From positions 1 to 5,078 of the forward strand of contig CALDHQ010000190.1 of NCBI GenBank assembly GCA_937894055.1: a stretch of DNA of 5,078 nucleotides. Reading direction: 5' to 3'. Of the stretch, positions 1 to 5,078 are shown one piece after another (the stretch's first letter is position 1; the number at the start of each line of letters is the position of its first letter). A model generated the notes under the pieces. It did no database searches. It saw only the letters and a list, made by a program, of their open reading frames with translations, and was not told the origin of the DNA. A program made the position numbers and the translations under genes. Source of the stretch: an uncultured Polymorphobacter sp. GTDB taxonomy: Bacteria; Pseudomonadota; Alphaproteobacteria; Sphingomonadales; Sphingomonadaceae.

Positions 1-169
1 TGATGTAGTCCTTCTTGAGCTGGTTCAGCGTCTGCCGGTATTCGGCAGCGTGTTCGGCCGTGCGGTCCTGGCTCAACTTCTCCTGCAGCGCCTTGCGGGC
101 GGCCTCGAGGTCGAAGCGAATGTCTCGCGGCAGGACGTCGACATCGGCGGGCGTGGTCTTGGCGGTCAT
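1..169 (-). CDS. Hypothetical protein, N-terminal 56 residues only (runs off the left edge)
   Basis: A leftward reading frame starts at the ATG whose complement is CAT at 167-169 and stays open to the window edge, giving 56 residues. It begins MTAKTTPADVDVLPRDIRFD and continues into a charged, probably helical stretch rich in Lys, Gln, Glu and Arg (about residues 21-54). There is no signal peptide or membrane segment, so a cytoplasmic protein is likely. The start is supported by a GGAA-type Shine-Dalgarno sequence (plus-strand TTCC around 177-180) about 7-8 bases upstream, by an upstream promoter-like element, and by third-position G/C bias in this frame. I do not recognise the family. The short stretch PRDIRF recalls the N-terminus of some predicted metal-dependent hydrolases, but the following residues do not continue that resemblance. 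The gene is transcribed away from the exported-protein cluster, so it need not share its function. Confidence 0.7.
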   Translation of the reverse strand, partial: MTAKTTPADVDVLPRDIRFDLEAARKALQEKLSQDRTAEHAAEYRQTLNQLKKDYI

Positions 170-205
170 GGCGCGGTTCCGTGGAGCAGGCTAGTTAAGG
201 GTTGA

Positions 206-556
206 GCCCCTTCTGATCCCAAGATCGTAACTACCAACAAAAATGTCAATAGAGTCTTCCGAAGTCCGTCCGCGCCTGCGCCGCTCGCCCGAGGCGCCGC
301 GTCCGCGCCCGCTGACGGGGAGGACGAGAGCGAGAGCTCGTCATCCGACAGCAGCGACGGGGAAGAAGGGGCTGCGGACGGGCCCACTGCTGACGGCGCC
401 AGCAGCGCGCCCGGGCCTCATGCTGCTCCGCTGGTCGCGGAGTCGGAAAATGAGCATCAGGCCCCGCCAAAGGCCGCCCCGCGGATCATCCGCTGATCGT
501 GCACATCGCCGATGCGGCACAGCTGGCCGACTGGGCGCGCGACATGCCGCCGGCAG
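206..556 (+). other. Unassigned GC-rich stretch with frame-shifting coding character upstream of the SphA-like gene
   Basis: Beyond the AT-rich promoter patch (to about 256) this stretch contains no gene I can assign. One plus frame is open from 206 to the TGA at 494-496, has no ATG, GTG or TTG start, and encodes a Pro/Ala-rich then strongly acidic sequence that includes ESESSSSDSSDGEEG and ends APPKAAPRIIR. A second frame, open from 454 onward, reads HPLIVHIADAAQLADWARDM, which looks like ordinary soluble protein. The third frame carries into the SphA-like gene but is Arg-rich here and uses rare AGA, AGG and ATA codons. The pattern suits the remnant of a coding region with one or more frame changes, an inserted fragment, or indel errors in the assembly. 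Long open frames also occur by chance in GC-rich DNA, so this remains tentative. Confidence 0.35.
221..249 (-). promoter_or_regulatory. Sigma70-like promoter for the leftward gene
   Basis: Read on the minus strand, a perfect TTGACA (complement of 244-249) is followed after exactly 17 bases by GATCTT (complement of 221-226), which matches TATAAT at three of six positions. The element lies in the only AT-rich patch of the window (about 210-256). It would give a leader of about 45 bases before the ATG at 169. The -35 match and spacing are strong and the -10 match is weak. The same patch could also contain an operator, but I see no convincing palindrome. Confidence 0.45.
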
Positions 557-1472
557 CGCACACGCCACCGAAGGCGGCAGCGGCGCGTATCTGCTCGGCT
601 CGCGCGACACGCTCGCGGGTATCGTGCCGCCGCCGGGCAGCTATCTGTCGGTCGATGAAATCAACATCAACGGCACTGCGCCGTTCATTTCGATCGGCGG
701 CGCGGTCGTTGCCAATCCGTCGCTCAACGTCTGGGTGACCAAGGTCAATTTCACCCATTCGTTCGTCGGCACCTATGGCGGCGGCCGGCTGGCGATCACC
801 TTCACGCAGCCGGTCGTCACCGGTAGCATGACGTTCGAAGGCACTGTCTTCAACGGCATTGCAGGGTCGTTCACCGACAACGACACCGGGCTTGGCGATA
901 CGGTTATCACGCCGTCGTGGGGCTTCGACACCAAGACCTCGCACTGGAATTTCCAGATCAGCCTGTATGTGCCGACGGGCTATTACGAGCCGGCGCGGGT
1001 GACGCTGCACCCGCCGAGCTTCCAGGTGCTGAGCTTCGGCAAGAACCGCGTCGCGATCGATCCGACGGTCGCCTACACTTACCTCAACCCGAAGTCGGGG
1101 TTCGAGTTCACCGGCGCGCTCGGCGTCACCTTCTCGGCGATCAATACGGCCACCGACTACAAGACCGCGCCCGAAGTGCACGGCGAGGCGGTGGTCATGC
1201 AGCATCTCAAGAACGGGCTCGCCTTTGGCCCGGCCGGCTATTTCTATCAGCAGACCGGCAATGACAGCGGCTCCGGTGCGGCTGCGCTGCAGGCGGCGTA
1301 CGGTGCCAAGACGCTGCAGGCGCGGGTGTTCGGCGCCGGGCCGCTGATCAGCTACAGCACCAAGATCGGCAACCACTCGCTGTCGCTCAAGGCCAAATAC
1401 ACCTGGGAATTCGGCGCGCGCCGGCGCTTCGAAAGCGATGTCGCGCAGGCGACGCTGGCCTTCGGCTTCTGA
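450..1472 (+). CDS. SphA-family / MetA-pathway-of-phenol-degradation-type outer-membrane protein, N-terminus uncertain
   Basis: The product is a predicted outer-membrane beta-barrel of the transporter-like family annotated as 'MetA-pathway of phenol degradation' or SphA, whose members are linked to uptake or sensing of hydrophobic and aromatic compounds. From base 558 the sequence is typical: an AHA signal-peptidase site (residues 37-39 if the start is 450), then TEGGSGAY, then GIVPPPGSY (57-65), then about 280 residues of alternating polar/hydrophobic strands with many Gly, Thr, Asn and aromatics, ending in ATLAFGF with the C-terminal Phe usual for barrels. The start is unclear. ATG 450 has GGAG at 439-442 with 7-base spacing; ATGs at 243 and 420 extend the same frame without a visible Shine-Dalgarno sequence. 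No start gives a hydrophobic signal core: the residues before AHA are Arg-rich. The 5' end is therefore probably frameshifted, replaced or mis-assembled. The mature part is about 300 residues, normal for the family. A DUF3604 lipoprotein gene follows 34 bases downstream. Family call is confident; substrate is unknown. Confidence 0.8.
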   Translation: MSIRPRQRPPRGSSADRAHRRCGTAGRLGARHAAGSAHATEGGSGAYLLGSRDTLAGIVPPPGSYLSVDEININGTAPFISIGGAVVANPSLNVWVTKVNFTHSFVGTYGGGRLAITFTQPVVTGSMTFEGTVFNGIAGSFTDNDTGLGDTVITPSWGFDTKTSHWNFQISLYVPTGYYEPARVTLHPPSFQVLSFGKNRVAIDPTVAYTYLNPKSGFEFTGALGVTFSAINTATDYKTAPEVHGEAVVMQHLKNGLAFGPAGYFYQQTGNDSGSGAAALQAAYGAKTLQARVFGAGPLISYSTKIGNHSLSLKAKYTWEFGARRRFESDVAQATLAFGF

Positions 1473-1506
1473 ACAAATTGCACTGGTGGATTAGGGGAGA
1501 CTGACA

Positions 1507-3381
1507 ATGTTCGACAACAAGACCGCGCTGCTCACCGTGACGTCGCTTGCCGCATTGCTCGCCGCGTGTGGCCCGAACGGCGACCAGCCCCCCGGATCGC
1601 CGGCCGTTGCAGCGACCACACAGACAGTGGCGCAGGCTGAAGCCGCCGTCCCCGAAAACCCGCTCAAGGCGGCATATTTCGGCGAGCTGCACCTGCACAC
1701 CAGCTATTCGCTCGATGCGTTCATCGGCGGCAACCGCAACACACCCGAAGACGCCTATCGCTTCGCGCGCGGCGAGGCGATGACGATCAACGGCCAGTCG
1801 CACAAGCTCAAGCGCCCGCTCGATTTCGCCGCGGTCACCGACCATGCCGAATTCATCGGCGAAATGTACTCGACGCAGGTCAAGGGCGCGCCGGGCTATG
1901 ACAATCCGATGCTCGTCGAGCTGCGCGGGCTGACCAAGGAAGACGAACAGCGCGCCTGGTTCCTGAAGTACGTTGTCGCCAACAACCGTTCGGCGACGCC
2001 GCAGCATCCGCCGTTCTTCGCCGGCCCCGAAACGACGCGCAGCGCCTGGGCGCTCAACCGCGAAGTCACTGACAAATACTACGAACCCGGCCGCTTCACG
2101 ACGCTGATCGGCTTCGAATGGACTGCCGCCCCCAACGGCGGCAACATGCACCGCAACGTCATCTTCCGCGACAGCACCAACCTGCCCGCAACGCCGTTCA
2201 GCAACGTCGATTCGGCCGACGAGGAAAAGCTGTGGGACTGGATCGAGGTCCAGCGCGGCAAGGGCATGAAGCTGTTCGCCGTCCCGCATAATTCGAACGG
2301 CTCGAAGGGCCAGATGTTCGAGCCCGTCGACAACAGCGGCAAACCGCTCACCACCGCCTATGCCGACCGCCGCGCCTCGATGGAGCCGCTGATCGAAATG
2401 ATGCAGATCAAGGCCAATTCGGAAGTCACGCGGCAGTTCTGGCCCAACGACGAATTCGCCAATTTCGAAAACGGCGACTCGATGGCGAAGTTCTCGGGCC
2501 GCGTGAAGGCCAAGGACAATTACATCCGCTACGCCGCCGTGCAGGGCACAAAGTACCAGCGCGACCTTGGCGCCAACCCGTTCAAGTTCGGCTTTGTCGG
2601 CGGCACCGACAACCATGACAGCGCAATGGGCGATACCGAGGAGCAGGGCTATATCGGCAGCCACGGCCCCGCCGACGGCAGCGTCGAGGCGCGCCGCACC
2701 GGCACCATCGACGGCTGGATCGACGCACGCGATTCGAACCCCGGCGCGCTGACCGGCGTCTGGGCGAGCAAGAATACCCGCGCCGCGATCTGGGACGCGC
2801 TGCAGTCCCGCGAAACCTTCGCGACGTCGGGCACGCGCATGAAAATCCGCATGTTCGGCGGTGCGACGCTGGGCACGCCGGCCGATGCCGTGGCGATGGT
2901 CAAGGACGGCTACGCCAACGGCGTCGCGATGGGCGGCAATTTGAAGGGCCTGACCAAGGCGCCGACGTTCACCGTCTGGGCGAGCAAGGACCCCGACGGT
3001 GCCAACCTCGACCGCATCCAGATCGTCAAGGGCTGGACCGATGCCAAGGGCGAGCCGCAGGAACGCATCATCGATGTCGTCTGGTCGGGCGCCCGCAAGC
3101 CCGGCGCGAACGGCAAGCTGCCGCCGGTCGGCAACACCGTCGATCTGAAGACCGCGAAATACCAGAACAGCATCGGCGCAGCGACGCTGCTCGGCAGCTG
3201 GACCGACCCCGACTGGCGGGCCGACCAGAACGCTGTTTACTACGCCCGCGCGCTGGAGATCCCGACGCCGCGCTGGACGACCTATGACGCGGTCGATCAC
3301 AATCTGCCGCTGCTCACCGACGTCCCCGCGACGATCCAGGAACGCGCCTGGGGTTCGCCGATCTGGTATCTGCCGCGCTGA
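1507..3381 (+). CDS. DUF3604 domain lipoprotein (putative metal-dependent hydrolase), upstream paralogue
   Basis: This 624-residue protein matches my knowledge of the DUF3604 family, whose biochemical role is not established. Residues 1-21 form a lipoprotein signal ending in the lipobox LAAC (Cys21). Gly at +2 does not signal inner-membrane retention, so the protein is probably anchored to the outer membrane. An Ala/Pro/Thr/Gln-rich linker follows (22-51). Likely metal or catalytic motifs are GELHLHT (His62, His64), VTDHAEF (Asp112, His113), GFEWTA (Glu204), GNMHRNVIFRD (His215), PHNSNG (His261) and GGTDNHD (Asp368, His370). The stretch GVWASKNTRAAIWDAL (417-432) and then ETFATSGTR (436-444) precede a C-terminal beta-rich part of about 180 residues. 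HxH plus TDH recalls PHP/amidohydrolase metal sites; that comparison is inference. The ATG has AGGGGAG at 1493-1499, 7 bases upstream. It sits between the barrel gene and a DUF3011 gene and is paralogous to the gene at 3709. Family certain, reaction unknown. Confidence 0.92.
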   Translation: MFDNKTALLTVTSLAALLAACGPNGDQPPGSPAVAATTQTVAQAEAAVPENPLKAAYFGELHLHTSYSLDAFIGGNRNTPEDAYRFARGEAMTINGQSHKLKRPLDFAAVTDHAEFIGEMYSTQVKGAPGYDNPMLVELRGLTKEDEQRAWFLKYVVANNRSATPQHPPFFAGPETTRSAWALNREVTDKYYEPGRFTTLIGFEWTAAPNGGNMHRNVIFRDSTNLPATPFSNVDSADEEKLWDWIEVQRGKGMKLFAVPHNSNGSKGQMFEPVDNSGKPLTTAYADRRASMEPLIEMMQIKANSEVTRQFWPNDEFANFENGDSMAKFSGRVKAKDNYIRYAAVQGTKYQRDLGANPFKFGFVGGTDNHDSAMGDTEEQGYIGSHGPADGSVEARRTGTIDGWIDARDSNPGALTGVWASKNTRAAIWDALQSRETFATSGTRMKIRMFGGATLGTPADAVAMVKDGYANGVAMGGNLKGLTKAPTFTVWASKDPDGANLDRIQIVKGWTDAKGEPQERIIDVVWSGARKPGANGKLPPVGNTVDLKTAKYQNSIGAATLLGSWTDPDWRADQNAVYYARALEIPTPRWTTYDAVDHNLPLLTDVPATIQERAWGSPIWYLPR

Positions 3382-3387
3382 CGCGGC
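3372..3387 (+). other. Perfect GC hairpin spanning the stop codon of the first DUF3604 gene
   Basis: GCCGCG (3372-3377) and CGCGGC (3382-3387) are exact reverse complements separated by CTGA, whose last three bases are the stop codon of the preceding gene. The stem is 6 bp of G-C pairs with a 4-base loop. There is no U-tract afterwards (CTTAGG), and the next Shine-Dalgarno begins four bases downstream, so a full terminator is unlikely. It may instead act as an intercistronic element affecting mRNA stability or relative expression. Short GC hairpins also arise by chance in DNA of this composition. Confidence 0.35.
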
Positions 3388-3403
3388 CTTAGGGAGAACC
3401 AAA

Positions 3404-3679
3404 ATGCGCAAGCTGTTCTACGCCGCCGTTGCTGCTGCTGCCGTCTGGGCCGTACCCGCCGCCGCCGAAGTCACCACGATCAAATGCGAATCGCGTCATG
3501 ACGAGGAGGCGGTCTGCCGCCTGCCCAAGCATGTCCAGCAAGTCGTGATCAGCAAGCAGCTGTCCGACAAGGATTGCACGCGCGGCCGCAACTGGGACGT
3601 GCGCAAGCAATCGGGGTATGACGAACTCTGGGTGCGCCGTGGCTGCCGCGCCGAATTTGCAGTTCACTACAATCGCTAG
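3404..3679 (+). CDS. Small exported DUF3011 family protein
   Basis: The 91-residue product has a Sec signal peptide: MRKLFY, an Ala/Val-rich core, and cleavage predicted after VPAAA (Ala21). The mature 70 residues match the DUF3011 pattern as I know it: an IKCES start (Cys28), Cys38, a VVISKQLSDKDC segment (Cys58), then a GRNW turn, and a final LWVRRGCRAEF motif (Cys81). Four cysteines in an exported protein suggest two disulphides in a small beta-rich periplasmic or surface domain. The start was chosen because AGGGAGA (3391-3397) lies 6 bases upstream and the signal peptide begins there; the open frame extends further upstream, but that would overlap the DUF3604 gene. It lies 22 bases after one DUF3604 gene and 29 before the next, so co-transcription is likely. 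DUF3011 has no established biochemical function; ligand binding or a helper role for the neighbouring lipoproteins is speculation. Confidence 0.88.
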   Translation: MRKLFYAAVAAAAVWAVPAAAEVTTIKCESRHDEEAVCRLPKHVQQVVISKQLSDKDCTRGRNWDVRKQSGYDELWVRRGCRAEFAVHYNR

Positions 3680-3708
3680 CTCAAACTGATCCACTCGAGG
3701 GGAGTCGA

Positions 3709-5078
3709 ATGATGAACAAGACCACGATGCTGGCGTTGCTCGCCGGCGCCAGCGTGCTCGCACTCGCGGGCTGTTCGAAGCCGGCCAACGACACCAAGGC
3801 GCCTGCGGCCGAAACCGCGACCGCCGCTGCTGCTGGCGGCTATCTCCCCGACGCCAACCGCAAGTACCCCGAGCGCGTGCTGTGGGGTGACGAGCATGTC
3901 CACACCGCCTGGTCGGCCGATGCCGGGCTGGCCGGCGCAACGCTTGGGCCCGAGGAAGCGGTGCGCTTTGCGCGCGGCGAGGAACTGACAGCGTCGAGCG
4001 GCCAGAAGGCGCAGCTCCACCGTGCGCTCGACTGGGTCGCTGTCACCGACCATTCGGACGGCATGGGCACGATCAACGAGCTCAACGCCGGCAACGCCGA
4101 GATGATGGCCGACCCGACCGCCAAGCGCTGGTACGACATGATGCAGGTCGGCGGCGAGACCGGGCTCAAAGCCAAGGTCGAAGCCGTCAGCGCGCAGGCC
4201 AACAAGGCGCTGCCTGCGGTGATGATGGACCCCAAATGGATGGTCAGCGCCTGGCACAAGACCGTCGACATCATGGAAAAGTATAATGCGCCCGGCAAGT
4301 TCACCGCGTTCATCTCGTACGAATGGACGTCGAACGGCGACCGCGGCGAGAATCTGCACCGCAATGTCATCTTCCGCGACGGCGCCGACAAGACCCGCGC
4401 CACGCCGCCGCTGACGACGTTCCAGTCGATGGTGCCCGGCCGCGCCGGTACCGACCCGGAATCGCTGTGGAAGTGGCTGACCGACTGGGAGGCCAAGACC
4501 GGCGGCAAGGCGCTGGCGATCCCGCACAACGGCAACATGTCGAACGGCTGGATGTTCCGCGAAGCGCGCTATGACGGCACGCCGATGACCACCGACTGGG
4601 CGACGCAGCGCGCGCGCTGGGAACCGCTGTACGAAATCTTCCAGTACAAGGGCACCGGCGAGCAGCATCCGTCGCTGGCGCCGCTCGATGAATTTGCCGA
4701 CTACGGCATCTGGGACACCGCCGACCTGAACGGCAACCCGAAGAAACCCGGCGACGTCCGCACCGAATATTGGCGCGAAGCCAACAAGAACGGCATGAAG
4801 GCGCAGGCCACGCTCGGCGTCAATCCGTTCAAATATGGCGCCGCCGGCGGCACCGACACGCACAACGCGCTGATGACCGGTGGCGAGGAAAACAACTTCT
4901 GGGGCAAGTTCGTCAGCAACGAGCCGAGCCCCGGCCGCTGGAACCAGATCTACAAGAAGGAAGGCACCAGCATCCGCCGCGACTGGACGCTGATGGCCGC
5001 CGGCCTCACCGGGGTCTGGGCGACAAGCAACACGCGCGAAGCGATCTGGGACGCGATGAAGCGCAAGGAGACCTATGC
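3709..5078 (+). CDS. DUF3604 domain lipoprotein (putative metal-dependent hydrolase), downstream paralogue, C-terminus cut by window edge
   Basis: The visible 456 residues begin with a lipoprotein signal whose lipobox is LAGC (Cys22 counting from 3709), with Ser at +2, consistent with outer-membrane sorting. An Ala/Thr/Lys-rich linker (23-44) follows. The motif order copies the paralogue at 1507: GDEHVHT (His63, His65), VTDHSDG (Asp114, His115), SYEWTSNG (Glu205), ENLHRNVIFRD (His217), PHNGNMSNG (His273), GGTDTHN (Asp383, His385), then GVWATSNTREAIWDAM (435-450). Spacing between motifs differs by only a few residues, except for about ten extra residues between the HRN and PHN motifs. Aligned to the paralogue, about 185 C-terminal residues lie beyond the window. 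Two adjacent ATGs (3709, 3712) are possible; AGGGGAG at 3698-3704 is 4 bases from the first and 7 from the second, so 3712 is slightly favoured by comparison with the first DUF3604 gene. Motif residues suggest a divalent-metal hydrolase; substrate and reaction are unknown. Confidence 0.92.
   Translation, partial: MMNKTTMLALLAGASVLALAGCSKPANDTKAPAAETATAAAAGGYLPDANRKYPERVLWGDEHVHTAWSADAGLAGATLGPEEAVRFARGEELTASSGQKAQLHRALDWVAVTDHSDGMGTINELNAGNAEMMADPTAKRWYDMMQVGGETGLKAKVEAVSAQANKALPAVMMDPKWMVSAWHKTVDIMEKYNAPGKFTAFISYEWTSNGDRGENLHRNVIFRDGADKTRATPPLTTFQSMVPGRAGTDPESLWKWLTDWEAKTGGKALAIPHNGNMSNGWMFREARYDGTPMTTDWATQRARWEPLYEIFQYKGTGEQHPSLAPLDEFADYGIWDTADLNGNPKKPGDVRTEYWREANKNGMKAQATLGVNPFKYGAAGGTDTHNALMTGGEENNFWGKFVSNEPSPGRWNQIYKKEGTSIRRDWTLMAAGLTGVWATSNTREAIWDAMKRKETY

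Noticed and set aside
1..169. Resemblance of PRDIRF in the leftward protein to the N-terminus of predicted metal-dependent hydrolases (PF10118 type).
   Set aside because: Only a few residues agree, and the charged helical sequence that follows does not match what I remember of that family, so no function is assigned.
166..387. A 73-residue minus-strand frame with a hydrophobic stretch (TLLTFLLVVTILG) that ends in an ATGA overlap with the leftward gene start at 169.
   Set aside because: The hydrophobic part is simply the translation of the AT-rich promoter element and uses codons (CTA, TTA, TTG, GTA, ACA) foreign to the neighbouring genes. There is no recognisable family, so the overlap is probably chance.
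1473..1506. Possible terminator between the SphA-like gene and the first DUF3604 gene.
   Set aside because: No inverted repeat or T-tract is present; the 34 bases hold only the AGGGGAG ribosome binding site, supporting read-through.
1387..3411. A 674-residue minus-strand open frame opposite the first DUF3604 gene, and a 395-residue one opposite the second (3676-4863).
   Set aside because: These are antisense shadows produced by the strong G/C third-position bias of the real genes; they are Arg/Ala/Val-rich and show no recognisable domain, while the plus-strand frames carry clear lipoprotein signals and conserved motifs.
3693..3705. ACTC/GAGT short inverted repeat that would place the Shine-Dalgarno of the second DUF3604 gene in a loop.
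   Set aside because: The stem is only four base pairs and would leave the ribosome binding site largely exposed; not enough to propose regulation.

Overview
The window is GC-rich (strong C/G preference at third codon positions) and its proteins look like those of an alphaproteobacterium, most likely a sphingomonad (Sphingopyxis/Sphingomonas/Novosphingobium type). That placement rests on my memory of the protein families, not on a database search. No RNA genes, CRISPR arrays, insertion sequences or phage genes are visible.

Layout. Bases 1-169 hold the 5' end of a leftward gene of unknown function, cut by the window edge. A short AT-rich stretch (about 210-256) carries a sigma70-like promoter facing that gene. 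Bases about 256-556 are GC-rich and puzzling: three plus-strand reading frames take over from one another, one of them encoding an Asp/Glu/Ser-rich tract, and no classical gene start is visible. From about 558 to 1472 there is a clear outer-membrane beta-barrel of the SphA / MetA-pathway-of-phenol-degradation type, whose signal peptide seems to be missing or scrambled. It is followed, all on the plus strand with gaps of 22-34 bases and a good ribosome binding site before each gene, by a DUF3604 lipoprotein (1507-3381), a small exported four-cysteine DUF3011 protein (3404-3679), and a second DUF3604 lipoprotein (3709 to beyond the window end).

How the genes fit together. All four rightward products are predicted to be exported: one outer-membrane barrel, two lipoproteins whose +2 residues (Gly, Ser) do not signal inner-membrane retention, and one small periplasmic protein. 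The two DUF3604 proteins are collinear paralogues that keep the same His/Asp set (HxH, TDH, H-R-N, P-H-N, GTDxH), which suggests a metal-dependent hydrolase of PHP/amidohydrolase-like design. The reading I favour is a cell-envelope operon in which the barrel admits a hydrophobic or aromatic compound and the two lipoproteins act on it at the outer membrane. Substrate and chemistry are unknown, and this functional link is inference from gene order and predicted location.
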